A stretch of DNA of 64,000 nucleotides from an uncultured Phascolarctobacterium sp. (lineage in GTDB: Bacteria; Bacillota; Negativicutes; Acidaminococcales; Acidaminococcaceae). Location: NCBI GenBank assembly GCA_900547415.1, contig URGS01000005.1, positions 32,047-96,046 of the forward strand. The letters are read 5' to 3'. The notes under the pieces were generated by a model. The model had not been told where the DNA came from and did no database searches. It worked only from the letters and a program-made list of their open reading frames with translations. Shown here piece after piece: positions 43,790 through 53,847 of the stretch (positions within the stretch are counted from its first letter, which is position 1; every line of letters begins with the position of its first letter). The position numbers and the translations under genes are program-made.

Positions 43790-43798
43790 TGGTATAAT
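43790..43798 (+). promoter_or_regulatory. Extended -10 promoter candidate of sbcDC
   Basis: TGGTATAAT has the TGn extension in front of a consensus TATAAT (43793-43798). It is 34 nt before the sbcD start. Confidence 0.5.
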
Positions 43799-43831
43799 AT
43801 AGGCAGAAATATTTTAAGGACGGTGAGCTGC

Positions 43832-44980
43832 TTGAAGCTTTTTCATTTATCTGACTTGCACTTGGGTATAAGACTCAATGAGGTGTCGCTGATTGAGGAT
43901 CAAAAGTATATTTTGAAACAGGTTCTTGACTACGTGGGTAGTGAAAAGCCTGATGGCGTTATTATCGCTGGTGATATTTACGATAGAAGTGTTCCTTCTG
44001 AGGAGGCTGTGAATCTGTACGATAGTTTTATGACAGAGCTTGCAAGACTTCATATTCCTGCCTTTGTCATTAGCGGTAACCATGACTCTGCACCACGCTT
44101 ATCCTGCTGCAGCAGGCTTTTGAGTGACAGTGGAATTTATGTCAGCGGTTCTTATAACGGTAATGTAGAACGTATTACTTTAAAAGATAAATTTGGCAGC
44201 GTTAATATTTATCTTTTACCTTTCGTAAAGCCTGCTGTTGTAAGACACTATCTTGATGAAGCTGACGCTGTTGGTATAGAGAGCTATCATAATGCTGTTG
44301 CAAAAGTAGTTGCCGGGTTAAAACTTGATACTAACGAGCGTAATGTAATTGTTACTCATCAGTTTGTAACTGGTGCGGAACGCTGTGATTCAGAGGATAT
44401 TAGCGTTGGTGGGACAGATAATGTTGCTGCTGAGGTTTTTGCTGATTTTGATTATGTAGCTTTAGGTCATATTCATGGACCGCAGAATGTAGGAGGACAA
44501 GAGCGTATTCGTTATTGCGGAACACCTTTAAAGTATTCATTTTCTGAAGCAAAGCATGAAAAATCTATTACGGTTTTAGAACTTGGAGAAAAGGGTAATA
44601 TTCGAATTAATCTGCTGCCTTTAAAACCTTTGCGTGATTTGCGTATATTGAGAGGCAAATACGAAGAGCTGATGCTGAAGGAAAATTATGAAGGCACAAA
44701 TAGGGAGGATTATTTAAAGATTATTCTCACAGATGAAAACGAAATACCCAATGTTATGAATAAGCTCCGTACTGTTTATAAAAATATTTTACAGCTTGAG
44801 TACGATAATACGAGGACTAGAAGTAGTGAAAATATAGTACTTGTAGAGACCGTTAGCATGAAGAGCGAGCTGGAGCTATTTGCGGAGTTTTTTGAAAAGC
44901 AGAATGGACAAACTCTTGATAAGGAGCAGGCGGAGTATCTGAGGAATTTGATTGAGCAGCTCAAGGAGGCAGATGATTAA
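43832..44980 (+). CDS. sbcD: Exonuclease SbcD (Mre11-like nuclease subunit)
   Basis: SbcD with SbcC cuts hairpins and blocked DNA ends. About 382 residues. Metallophosphoesterase motifs are in order: SDLHLG, IAGDIYDR, SGNHDS, VTHQF and GHIHGPQ. The C-terminal capping and SbcC-binding region follows. The start is uncertain: TTG at 43832 (LKLFHLSDLHLG) has GGTGAG just upstream and matches other SbcD starts; a GTG at 43823 is the alternative. The stop overlaps the sbcC ATG by one base. Confidence 0.93.
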   Translation: MKLFHLSDLHLGIRLNEVSLIEDQKYILKQVLDYVGSEKPDGVIIAGDIYDRSVPSEEAVNLYDSFMTELARLHIPAFVISGNHDSAPRLSCCSRLLSDSGIYVSGSYNGNVERITLKDKFGSVNIYLLPFVKPAVVRHYLDEADAVGIESYHNAVAKVVAGLKLDTNERNVIVTHQFVTGAERCDSEDISVGGTDNVAAEVFADFDYVALGHIHGPQNVGGQERIRYCGTPLKYSFSEAKHEKSITVLELGEKGNIRINLLPLKPLRDLRILRGKYEELMLKENYEGTNREDYLKIILTDENEIPNVMNKLRTVYKNILQLEYDNTRTRSSENIVLVETVSMKSELELFAEFFEKQNGQTLDKEQAEYLRNLIEQLKEADD

Positions 44981-47900
44981 TGAAGCCTATAAAATTAGAA
45001 ATATGTGCCTTTGGCCCCTATGCTGATAAAACAGTAGTTGACTTTTCTTTGTTAGGTGACAACGGCATTTATTTGATTACTGGCGAAACAGGTGCTGGTA
45101 AAACAACTATTTTTGATGCTATTGTTTATGCTTTATATGGAAAGGCAAGCGGTTCTGCACGTAGTCAAAATACAATGTTTCGCAGCAAGTACGCAGATCC
45201 TGCCATTTTAACATATATTGAATGTACCTTTTTTTATCATGGGAAGGAATATAAGGTTCGTCGTGTACCTGAACAGGAGCGTCCCAAGAAACGCGGCGAT
45301 GGTATGACAAAGGAAAATGCGGCTGCAGAGCTTTATTTTTCTGATGGCAGAGCACCAATAACCAAAAAAGAATTGGTTGATAATGAAATAGTTAAAATAA
45401 TGGGTATTAATTATGACCAGTTCAGAAGTATTGCCATGATTTCTCAAGGTGATTTTCAGAAGATTTTGCTGGCTGATACAAGTGACCGTATGAAGATTTT
45501 TCGAGAAATTTTTCATACTAATTTGTTTGAGTCTTTGCAAAAAAGGCTTCAAGACGATTTTTCTAAAACCAAGAAGGAATATGACGAGCTGCAGCTGCGT
45601 ATTTCGCAAGAGCTGAGCGGTATAGTTTCAAGTGGTGTTGGTGCTATTGAGCAGGAGCTGAAGTCTATTGAATCAAATGGCTTTGATGGTCAGATAGAGC
45701 GTTGTTTAGAGCTATTAAAGAATTTGGTAAATGATAGTGAAACTAAGCTGCAAATAGGTGATGAAAAAATCCAGCAGCTTCGCCGACAGCTTAGTGAGAC
45801 TGAAGAAAAATTAAGAACAGAGAATCGCAGAAGAGAGCTCATGAATAAGCTTGCTAAGGAACTTCAAGAAAAAACAGTCCTTGACCAACAAACGGACAAT
45901 ATTTATGAAGTGTTCCAAAAAGCTGCTGAAGGTAGTGATAGGATTTCTGAATTACAGAAGGAACTGCCTGTTTTACAGGAGCTTATTAATAAGCTTGCTA
46001 AGGTTGGTCAGTTGGAGGAGTATGAAAAAAATTATCAGCAGGATTATCAAAAGAAGATAGAAGCGATTAGTAATAACAAAACTAAAATAGAGCAACAAGA
46101 GTTTGCTATTAAGGCCGCTAAAGAGCTGAAGGAAACACTTAATAATGTTGATGCACAAGTAATAAGCGTAGAAAATAAAATTAATGGTTTAGCTAGTAGC
46201 CAAAAGGAGCTAACTGGTATTTGTGTTCAGCATAAAATTGCTAAGGACGACGAAGAAAAGCTTCAAAGCTTAGTTGTTGAGCTGGAAGCATCTAAACAGG
46301 TTCTTGATGAACAAACTAAAGCACTGCAGAATAATTTAGAAGCGTCACGCAGAGCCAAACTTTTGGAGGCAGAGCTACAGAATAATGTCCTTAAGGAGAA
46401 GGAGGAGCTTACTAAGGTTAATGATTTGCTGAAGGCTTTAGATAAATTAAAGCTTTTAGAAGATGATTATAAAGAAGCAATTATTGATTTTAAACAGGCT
46501 AGAGAGATTTCTGAACAGGCAAGTGCTGATTATCAGGAAAGATATATGCTGTTTTTGTGTGAACAGGCTGGAGTATTGGCGGAAAAGCTTGAAACTAATA
46601 AGCCCTGTCCTGTATGTGGGTCGTTGGAGCATCCTTGTCCGGCTAAATTAACAAAGGAAGCTCCTACTCAGGAGCAGGTTGACGAACTAAAGCAAAATGC
46701 AGATGCTGCTGTGCAGAGGGCTGGTCAATTTAGCAGCGAGGCTGCCAGCTTAAAGAAGCAGGTGGAGGAGAAGCGGATAGATGTTGTAGAAATGGGCTGC
46801 AGTATAATACCTGACTATAATGGTACAGACTTAAAGTCTGTAGTGGATAATCGAAAAGCTGAAATAGAGGTGTTGATTAGTGAACTGCGGTGCAGAAAAC
46901 AGCAGGCGGCAGATGAAGCTCAAAAGGAAGAGGAGCTGCAGAATAATTTAAAAGATAATTTAGAGATATTGGACAGCAAGGCACAGGAAATCATCAGCAA
47001 GAAAAATTTGCTGACAGAGGCTCATACGAAAAGACAGGGTGCATTGGAGCAGGTTCAGGCAATTTTACCTCAGCTTGATTTACAATATATTAATGGAAGT
47101 TCTTATGCAGACTGGCTGTCTTGCCAAAATCTTCATGATGAAGAAGCTATAATCACAGCTGCAAGATTAATTTATAAATTCTTTCAGGAGAATATTGGTG
47201 AATTACAGACTGAGCTTACTAGGCTAAAGAATGAGCAGCAGAGAAAACTGCGGCTGGAAAAAGAAATTCCAGCGATGGAACAGGAGCTGGAGACGTTACG
47301 TAATTTAGACGGCAGCTTACAAACTGCTGCTGCACAGCTACAAACAACAGCTGAGAGTTTTGCAAGGCAAAGGATAGAGCTGTTGCAGGAACTTAATGGC
47401 AAGAAGAAATTTGAACTGGAGCAACGACAAAAGAATATAGAAGATACTTGTCAGCAGCTCAAGGAACGCTTTAGAACTGCCGATGAAGAACTACGCAAGC
47501 ATAATGAAAAGTTACAGCAGTGTAACGTTAAAATCCAAACCTATAATGAGGATTTAGCATTGCTTCCTGAAATTAATACGCAGAATTCCTTGGAGACAAT
47601 TTTAAGTGATAAGCAGGAGCTGGAAGAGCGTATTGCACGTTTAGATTTAGAAAACAAGAATCTTCATTCTGACTGTAAGAACAATAGGAGCATTCTTAAC
47701 AATGCAGAAAGGCTGCAAAAGGATATAGGTGTAGTTGAGAAAAAATATGTATGGCTGAAGGCTCTAGCGGATACTGCTAATGGCAGGCTCATTGGCAAAC
47801 AAAAGGTTGTGCTGGAGACATACATCCAAATGCACTATTTTGATAGAATTATTCAACGTGCCAATGTACGTCTTTTAAAAATGACAAATCAGCATTACGA

Positions 47901-48309
47901 GCTGAAGAGAGCAGAAGAAGATAGTGTTTCCACTGGTAATGCTAAGGCTGGGTTGGAGCTGAGCGTTAAGGATTATTGGAATAATACGGAGAGAAGTGTC
48001 AGAACTCTGTCCGGTGGTGAAACCTTTATGGCCTCCTTAGCCCTGGCTCTTGGCTTGGCTGACGAGGTACAGGCAAGTGCTGGTGGCGTACAGCTTGATA
48101 CTATGTTTGTAGATGAGGGTTTTGGTTCCTTAAGTGAAGAGCATCTTAAAGAGGCGATTAATACATTAATGGGATTATCCGATGCTAACCGTCTTGTTGG
48201 TATAATATCTCACGTTGCGGCACTTAAAGAACGTATTGATAAGAAGATAGTTGTAAAAAATAGTCGTCAAAATGCAGGTCTAGGAAGTACTATTGAAATA
48301 GTTGTCTGA
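44980..48309 (+). CDS. sbcC: Exonuclease SbcC (Rad50-like ATPase subunit)
   Basis: 1109 residues, SMC-like. Walker A is GETGAGKTTIFDA near residue 35; two long coiled-coil arms (about residues 180-540 and 560-880) flank the zinc hook CPVCGSLEHPCP near residue 544. The C-terminal ATPase half has the signature LSGGETFMASLALALGLAD and the Walker B-type MFVDEGFGSL. The architecture is normal. It forms an operon with sbcD and ends before the promoter of the xpt gene. Confidence 0.95.
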   Translation: MKPIKLEICAFGPYADKTVVDFSLLGDNGIYLITGETGAGKTTIFDAIVYALYGKASGSARSQNTMFRSKYADPAILTYIECTFFYHGKEYKVRRVPEQERPKKRGDGMTKENAAAELYFSDGRAPITKKELVDNEIVKIMGINYDQFRSIAMISQGDFQKILLADTSDRMKIFREIFHTNLFESLQKRLQDDFSKTKKEYDELQLRISQELSGIVSSGVGAIEQELKSIESNGFDGQIERCLELLKNLVNDSETKLQIGDEKIQQLRRQLSETEEKLRTENRRRELMNKLAKELQEKTVLDQQTDNIYEVFQKAAEGSDRISELQKELPVLQELINKLAKVGQLEEYEKNYQQDYQKKIEAISNNKTKIEQQEFAIKAAKELKETLNNVDAQVISVENKINGLASSQKELTGICVQHKIAKDDEEKLQSLVVELEASKQVLDEQTKALQNNLEASRRAKLLEAELQNNVLKEKEELTKVNDLLKALDKLKLLEDDYKEAIIDFKQAREISEQASADYQERYMLFLCEQAGVLAEKLETNKPCPVCGSLEHPCPAKLTKEAPTQEQVDELKQNADAAVQRAGQFSSEAASLKKQVEEKRIDVVEMGCSIIPDYNGTDLKSVVDNRKAEIEVLISELRCRKQQAADEAQKEEELQNNLKDNLEILDSKAQEIISKKNLLTEAHTKRQGALEQVQAILPQLDLQYINGSSYADWLSCQNLHDEEAIITAARLIYKFFQENIGELQTELTRLKNEQQRKLRLEKEIPAMEQELETLRNLDGSLQTAAAQLQTTAESFARQRIELLQELNGKKKFELEQRQKNIEDTCQQLKERFRTADEELRKHNEKLQQCNVKIQTYNEDLALLPEINTQNSLETILSDKQELEERIARLDLENKNLHSDCKNNRSILNNAERLQKDIGVVEKKYVWLKALADTANGRLIGKQKVVLETYIQMHYFDRIIQRANVRLLKMTNQHYELKRAEEDSVSTGNAKAGLELSVKDYWNNTERSVRTLSGGETFMASLALALGLADEVQASAGGVQLDTMFVDEGFGSLSEEHLKEAINTLMGLSDANRLVGIISHVAALKERIDKKIVVKNSRQNAGLGSTIEIVV

Positions 48310-48324
48310 AAATTCCTGCAGCTC

Positions 48325-48353
48325 TTTACCATAGCATGTGTATGTGATAAAAT
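48325..48353 (+). promoter_or_regulatory. Promoter candidate of xpt-pbuX
   Basis: TTTACC (48325-48330), 17-nt spacer, TAAAAT (48348-48353) with a TGn extension. The leader to xpt is about 40 nt, too short for a purine riboswitch, and none was seen. Confidence 0.45.
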
Positions 48354-48396
48354 TACCTTTATACTTAAAAGATTATACTAAGAGCGGAGGGTTATT

Positions 48397-48984
48397 ATGG
48401 AATTATTAGAAAAGAAAATCTTAGAAGATGGCGTTATTAAAAATGGCAACGTCTTGAAAGTTGACAGCTTCCTGAATCATCAGATAGACGTTCCATTTAT
48501 TGCTGAATTAGGCAAGGAATTTAAGCGTTTGTTTGCTGATCGACCTATTAATAAAATTTTGACTATTGAGGCTTCAGGTATTGGTATTGCAAGTATTGCA
48601 GCAATGTATTTCAATGTTCCTGTAGTATTTGCTAAAAAATCCAGTGGCAGTAACATGGATCGTGATGTATACTTTACTAAAATTTATTCCTTTACTCATA
48701 ATAAGGATAATGATGTAATTGTAGCAAAGCAGTATCTGAATAAAAATGACCATGTTCTTATTATTGATGACTTTCTGGCAAATGGCTGTGCTTTAGAGGG
48801 ATTGATGGATATTGTTCGTCAATCCGGCGGTACCGTAGAAGGTATTGGCATTGCTATTGAAAAGGGCTTCCAAGGCGGCGGTGACAAGCTGCGTGCTGCA
48901 GGTGTAAACCTTCGCAGTTTGGCAATTATCGACAAAATGGATTCCGCAACTGGTACTATTCAATTCAGACATGAGGAGGAATAA
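48397..48984 (+). CDS. xpt: Xanthine phosphoribosyltransferase
   Basis: Converts xanthine and PRPP to XMP. 195 residues. The PRPP loop is VLIIDDFLANGCAL, and EASGIGIAS plus the FAKKSSGSN loop are typical of Xpt. GGAGGG precedes the ATG. The stop overlaps the next ATG (TAATG), so it is coupled with the permease, as in Bacillus xpt-pbuX. Confidence 0.94.
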   Translation: MELLEKKILEDGVIKNGNVLKVDSFLNHQIDVPFIAELGKEFKRLFADRPINKILTIEASGIGIASIAAMYFNVPVVFAKKSSGSNMDRDVYFTKIYSFTHNKDNDVIVAKQYLNKNDHVLIIDDFLANGCALEGLMDIVRQSGGTVEGIGIAIEKGFQGGGDKLRAAGVNLRSLAIIDKMDSATGTIQFRHEEE

Positions 48985-50303
48985 TGAGCGAGAAAAAGAG
49001 GGTAGTAGACCCTATTTACGAACTTGATGGCAAAATTTCTGTAGGCAAGGCTATTCCTTTTGGTCTGCAGCATATTTTGGCAATGTTTGTTGCTAACATT
49101 GCTCCTATTCTCATTGTAACAGGTGTTATTAAAATGCCTCTTGAGCAAAGTGCAGCATTAGTTCAGTCTGCTATGATTGTTGCTGGTATTGGTACTTTGA
49201 TTCAGTTATATCCTGTTTGGCGTGTTGGTAGTGGTTTGCCAATTGTCATGGGTATCAGCTTTACCTTTGTTTCTATTGCTTGTGTTATTGGCAGCAAATA
49301 TGGTTATGGCGGTATTTTAGGTGCAGTGGTAGTTGGCGGTATCTTGGAAGGAATTCTGGGACTTTGTGCTAAATATTGGCGTCGCTTTGTACCTCCGATT
49401 GTTGCCGCAACTGTAGTAACCTCTATTGGTTTTAGTTTGCTGGGCGTTGGTGCAAATTCCTTTGGAGGCGGTTTTGGCAATCCTAACTTTGGTGACGCAC
49501 CTTATATTATTGTTGGTACTGTAACACTTATTAGCTGTATCGGCTTTAACATTGTAGCTAAATCCTTCTACAAGCAGCTGTCTGTATTATTTGGCCTTGT
49601 TGTGGGTTATGTTTTGGCATATTTTATGGGTATGGTTGATTTAAGCCGCATGAGTGACGTATCCATGATTTCTATTCCTAAGCTGATGCCTTTTTCCATG
49701 GAGTTCCATGCAGACGCTATCTTTGCATTCTTCCTGATTTTCCTTGTTTCTGCTACCGAAACAATTGGTGATACATCTGCAATGACTGCAATTGGTCTGA
49801 AGCGTAATGTTACTGACAAGGAAGTTTCTGGTTCTATTACCTGTGATGGCTTGATCAGCAGTTTGTCTTCTGTATTTGGCTGCATGCCCATTACTTCCTT
49901 TAGCCAGAATGTAGGCCTGATTGCGATGACTAAGGTAGTTAATCGCTTTGCTATCATGACTGGTGCTGTAATCATGATTTTATCCGGTTTATTTCCTGCA
50001 TTGGGAGTTTTGTTGGCATCCCTTCCTGAATCTGTTTTAGGTGGATGTACCCTTATGATGTTCGGCTCCATTGTCGTAAGCGGTGTGCAGATGATTGCTG
50101 GCTGCGGTTATTCTACACGCAATGTGACAATTGCGTCTCTGGCATTGAGTATTGGTATTGGCTTTACTCAAAATCCGGCTATTTTCAAGATTTTCCCTAA
50201 TCTGATTAAGAATGTATTCGCAGAAAACTGCGTAGCTGTTGTATTTATCGTAGCGATTGTTCTGAATCTGATTCTTCCTGAGGATAAGGATGAAATTCGT
50301 TAA
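48984..50303 (+). CDS. pbuX: NCS2-family xanthine/uracil permease
   Basis: 439 residues with about 12-14 hydrophobic segments. The NCS2 signature region TETIGDTSAMTAIG (about residues 256-270) and the NVGLIAMTKVVNR segment are present. Co-translation with xpt supports xanthine (or another purine base) as substrate. The protein brings in the base, and Xpt traps it as a nucleotide. Confidence 0.93.
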   Translation: MSEKKRVVDPIYELDGKISVGKAIPFGLQHILAMFVANIAPILIVTGVIKMPLEQSAALVQSAMIVAGIGTLIQLYPVWRVGSGLPIVMGISFTFVSIACVIGSKYGYGGILGAVVVGGILEGILGLCAKYWRRFVPPIVAATVVTSIGFSLLGVGANSFGGGFGNPNFGDAPYIIVGTVTLISCIGFNIVAKSFYKQLSVLFGLVVGYVLAYFMGMVDLSRMSDVSMISIPKLMPFSMEFHADAIFAFFLIFLVSATETIGDTSAMTAIGLKRNVTDKEVSGSITCDGLISSLSSVFGCMPITSFSQNVGLIAMTKVVNRFAIMTGAVIMILSGLFPALGVLLASLPESVLGGCTLMMFGSIVVSGVQMIAGCGYSTRNVTIASLALSIGIGFTQNPAIFKIFPNLIKNVFAENCVAVVFIVAIVLNLILPEDKDEIR

Positions 50304-50332
50304 GAGATATTTGTTTTGATGAGGTTTCCGTC

Positions 50333-51223
50333 ATGAAGATTATTGATGCACACATGCATTACTACAATAAGGATGGATTTGTTGAGGTAGCCAAAAGAGC
50401 AGGTTATACTAATACTGCTGAATGTTGGCAGCAAATTTGCCAGGAAAACAATATTGTTTTTTCTGTGGCTATGGGGAATACTATGTATACTAGCTCACGC
50501 TTTGGCGGTGTTGCACCTCGTCTGATTGACTTGTCTGGAACCTTTAATGAGGACAATTATAACCAGCCTTATAATATGGGCTATTGCCTTGGTATACGCA
50601 GCACTGAAATGGCTGAAGCTGATGGTGAAAAAACTGCTCAAGAGTTTGAATTTTATCTTAAGCAGGAGCATTGCCTTGGCCTAAAGCTCTATCCTGGCTA
50701 TGAGCCTGTATACGTTAATGACAAGCGTCATTGGCCCTTGTTTGAGCTGGCTGAGGCCTATAATGTTCCTGTAGTAATTCATACGGGAGATACGGCTCGT
50801 CCTGATGGCTTGTTAAAGTATTCTCATCCCTTGACTGTTGATGATGCAGCAGTAAATTTTCGTAAAGTAAACTTTGTCATTGCCCATTGCGGTTGTCCCT
50901 GGTTTATTGATGCTGCTGAGGTAGCGGGGAAGAACCCTAATGTCAGTATTGACCTGTCAGGACTTATGGAAGGAATGCCTAAACCATTGGTTGTATATCA
51001 TAAGTTTCAGAGCATTTGGCGGAAGCTGCATGACAGCCTGAATTATTTTGGTGATTATTCCAGAATTATGTATGGCAGCGATTGGCCTTTGGTTAATATT
51101 CCGACCTACATCAGATTGATTAGCTATATTGTTCCTGAAGAGCATCATGATAAGGTATTTTATGAAAATGCATTACGGATTTTTAATAGGATTCCTGCTT
51201 TACTTGATAAAAAGGAGCAATAG
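50333..51223 (+). CDS. Amidohydrolase family protein (amidohydrolase 2 type)
   Basis: 296 residues. The metal site begins with DAHMHYY at the N-terminus; later VVIHTGDTARP, FVIAHCGCPWF and MYGSDWPL supply the further His and Asp ligands. It belongs to the TIM-barrel amidohydrolase/decarboxylase group. Its substrate is unknown. It lies 29 nt downstream of the xanthine permease gene and is followed by a gene of unknown function, so a role in purine salvage or breakdown is possible but not shown. Confidence 0.85.
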   Translation: MKIIDAHMHYYNKDGFVEVAKRAGYTNTAECWQQICQENNIVFSVAMGNTMYTSSRFGGVAPRLIDLSGTFNEDNYNQPYNMGYCLGIRSTEMAEADGEKTAQEFEFYLKQEHCLGLKLYPGYEPVYVNDKRHWPLFELAEAYNVPVVIHTGDTARPDGLLKYSHPLTVDDAAVNFRKVNFVIAHCGCPWFIDAAEVAGKNPNVSIDLSGLMEGMPKPLVVYHKFQSIWRKLHDSLNYFGDYSRIMYGSDWPLVNIPTYIRLISYIVPEEHHDKVFYENALRIFNRIPALLDKKEQ

Positions 51224-51240
51224 GATATTGGGGGAAGACA

Positions 51241-51930
51241 ATGGCAAGCATAACTGAAATAGAAGAAGGCTTAAAGGATTGGGAGCTTTTAAGGGAGCTT
51301 CCTCAGGAGTTGTATGGTTTTAGATTAACTCCTGGTACCGGTATCAAAGGACAAATTTTGAATATTGCGGCCTATGTTAATGCTGAGAAGCATTGTCGTC
51401 TCGATTTGACGTATACTACAGAGACATTTGACTATGTTCCAGTTCAGACAATTGGTTTGCATATTTTTAGAGATGAGCGTTATTTTTCTAGAGATAGAGA
51501 ACGTTTCGGAAAAATGCTGCAGCAGCAGCTTCCTGATATCTTAGAAACAATGCTTAGAGAAGGTAACCATAAGGAAAGCTACGAGGCTATGGCTCTTGGT
51601 TTTCCAAAGTGGGAATATTGGCGAAATCTTCCAGAAAAAATAGGTACCTATGAGCGTTTTATTACACCGGAAAATCCTTTGGTATATTTAAATGGTTCTA
51701 CTATTTTCTTGGATTATACTGACTTTGAGCATGGTAATCAGCTGTATTTTTCTTATAATTCCTTCCGCAACGATATTTTTGCAGAAATGAAGCAGCATTA
51801 CCAGCCCTTTACTACAGAGTTATTTGATGTTCCTGGTGCTATCGCTGATGAAAAAAAGCTAGCTCATTTGGAAAAGCTTCTGAGCAAAAATTTGGAGAGC
51901 ACTTTGAAAGAACTGTCCAGTAAGGACTAA
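51241..51930 (+). CDS. Hypothetical protein next to the amidohydrolase gene
   Basis: 229 residues, no signal peptide or membrane helix. It starts MASITEIEEGLKDWELLRE and contains NIAAYVNAEKHCRLDLTYT and EYWRNLPEKIGTYERFITPE. I recognise no family or active-site motif; the acidic composition and aromatic residues suggest a soluble cytoplasmic protein. It is 17 nt from the amidohydrolase stop, so it probably shares its transcript (xpt-pbuX-amidohydrolase-this gene). A terminator hairpin follows. Confidence 0.7.
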   Translation: MASITEIEEGLKDWELLRELPQELYGFRLTPGTGIKGQILNIAAYVNAEKHCRLDLTYTTETFDYVPVQTIGLHIFRDERYFSRDRERFGKMLQQQLPDILETMLREGNHKESYEAMALGFPKWEYWRNLPEKIGTYERFITPENPLVYLNGSTIFLDYTDFEHGNQLYFSYNSFRNDIFAEMKQHYQPFTTELFDVPGAIADEKKLAHLEKLLSKNLESTLKELSSKD

Positions 51931-51952
51931 GCTGACCATCTATATAATAAGA

Positions 51953-51998
51953 AAACGCATGATACATCTTTTGGATAGATATATCATGCGTTTATTTT
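51953..51998. terminator. Bidirectional terminator between the hypothetical gene and ilvD
   Basis: A 12-bp stem, AAACGCATGATA (51953-51964) with TATCATGCGTTT (51982-51993), is followed by ATTTTAT on the plus strand and preceded by A-rich bases that give T-rich ends on the minus strand. Confidence 0.75.
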
Positions 51999-52014
51999 AT
52001 GTATAGTTATAAGC

Positions 52015-53688
52015 TTATACTTCAGGAACCTTAAGAACTGCACCAGTTGCTGCAGAGGTTACTAATGCTGCATAGCGTGCCAGATAGCCACTCTTAACCT
52101 TGGGAGGAGGGCATACCCAGTTTTTACGGCGTTCAGCTAATTCTTCATCGCTAAGCTTAACATTAAGGGTACGATTAGGAATATCGATTTCAATAATATC
52201 GCCGTTTTCAATCAAGGCTATATTACCGCCCTCGCGAGCTTCAGGGGAAATGTGACCAATGCATGCACCACGAGTTGCACCGCTGAAGCGTCCATCAGTA
52301 AGGAGTGCTACATCTTTATCATGGCCCATTCCTGCAAGTACGGAGGTAGGATTGAGCATTTCACGCATACCAGGTCCACCCTTAGGTCCTTCATAGCGGA
52401 TAACTACAACGTCGCCGGAAACAACCTCTTTGGAACAGATTGCAGCAATAGCTTCGTCTTCGGAATTATAGACCTTGGCAGGACCACTGAACACTTTCAT
52501 GGAGGGGTCAACAGCACTTTCCTTGACAACACTGCATTCAGGAGCAATATTACCCTTTAAAACAGCTATGCCGCCAGTTTTGTTATAGGGGTTTTCAATG
52601 CTATGGATAACATCAGGACGTTGAATTGCAGCGTTTTTAATAACCTGGCCAATTGTTTTGCCAGTAACAGTTTTACAGGATTTATGAATGAGCTTTAATC
52701 GATCAAGTTCATTCATTACGGCAGGTATGCCACCAGCTTCATTCAGGTCGATGATGTGGTGAGTACCACCAGGACTCAGCTTGGTAAGATAAGGGGTTTT
52801 TTTGGAGATTTTATCAAACAGTTCCAAAGGAAGTTTTACGCCTGCTTCATGTGCAATCGCAGGAAGATGGAGAGCAGTGTTGGAGGAACCGCCAATTGCC
52901 ATATCCACGGTAATTGCATTTTCAAAAGCGTTTTTAGTCATAATGTCACGAGGACAGATATTCTTTTCTACCAGCTCCATAATTGCCATGCCGGCGTGCT
53001 TAGCCAAGGCAATACGTTTGCCATTATAAGCAGCAGGAATTGTGCCGTTTCCTGGAAGTCCCATGCCAAGAACCTCTGTCAGGCAATTCATAGTATTGGC
53101 AGTGAATAAACCAGAGCAGCTGCCACAACCAGGGCAAGCACAATGCTCGATTTCACTAAGCTCATTTTTATCAATCTGACCAGCCTCGAAGCGACCTGCT
53201 GCTTCAAAGACAGTGGAAACACTTATATCTTTGCCATTCATACGGCCAGGAAGCATAGGACCACCGCTGACAACTACTGCAGGAATATTCAGTCGAGCTG
53301 CTGCCATAAGCATGCCAGGAACGATTTTATCGCAGTTGGGGATGAGTACAAGGCCATCAAAGGCATGACCATTGGCAACTGCCTCAATACTGTCTGCAAC
53401 AAGCTCACGGCTTGCCAAAGGATATTTCATACCGTTATGACCCATAGCGATACCATCACAGATACCAATAGCAGGGAACTCGATGGGGGTACCACCTGCT
53501 TCTAATACACCATATTTAGCAGCCTTAGCAATAGTATCCAGATGCATATGACCAGGAATAATCTCGTTAGCTGCACAGCAAATACCGATTAACGGCTTTT
53601 TTAATTCTTCTTCAGTATAACCCATCGCATAAAATAAAGAGCGATGAGCTGCACGGGTTGAACCCTTTTTTACTTCTGTACTACGCAT
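52015..53688 (-). CDS. ilvD: Dihydroxy-acid dehydratase IlvD
   Basis: The Fe-S enzyme of valine, leucine and isoleucine synthesis. 557 residues. Cluster and active-site motifs: GICCAANE, IPNCDKIVPGM, CACPGCGSCSGLFTANTMNC and DGRFSGATRG. Start MRSTEVKKGSTRAAHRSLFY is typical. No other ilv gene is adjacent. The 314-nt divergent region 53689-54002 in front of it holds a cre-like site. Confidence 0.95.
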   Translation of the reverse strand: MRSTEVKKGSTRAAHRSLFYAMGYTEEELKKPLIGICCAANEIIPGHMHLDTIAKAAKYGVLEAGGTPIEFPAIGICDGIAMGHNGMKYPLASRELVADSIEAVANGHAFDGLVLIPNCDKIVPGMLMAAARLNIPAVVVSGGPMLPGRMNGKDISVSTVFEAAGRFEAGQIDKNELSEIEHCACPGCGSCSGLFTANTMNCLTEVLGMGLPGNGTIPAAYNGKRIALAKHAGMAIMELVEKNICPRDIMTKNAFENAITVDMAIGGSSNTALHLPAIAHEAGVKLPLELFDKISKKTPYLTKLSPGGTHHIIDLNEAGGIPAVMNELDRLKLIHKSCKTVTGKTIGQVIKNAAIQRPDVIHSIENPYNKTGGIAVLKGNIAPECSVVKESAVDPSMKVFSGPAKVYNSEDEAIAAICSKEVVSGDVVVIRYEGPKGGPGMREMLNPTSVLAGMGHDKDVALLTDGRFSGATRGACIGHISPEAREGGNIALIENGDIIEIDIPNRTLNVKLSDEELAERRKNWVCPPPKVKSGYLARYAALVTSAATGAVLKVPEV

Positions 53689-53847
53689 TTTTTTGACCTC
53701 TTTCCCTAAAATCCATACCTCTAATCTCTACATATTGAGTAACAATACTTTTACGAGGATATTTATGATTCTACATTTTTTTATAAAGTATGTCAAATAA
53801 ATAAGTGTCTTAATGGATTATTCGTAAATTATAGAAGATTTACCTGC

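Noticed and set aside
48310..48396. Purine riboswitch before xpt
   Set aside because: The leader is too short and the conserved loop sequences are missing.
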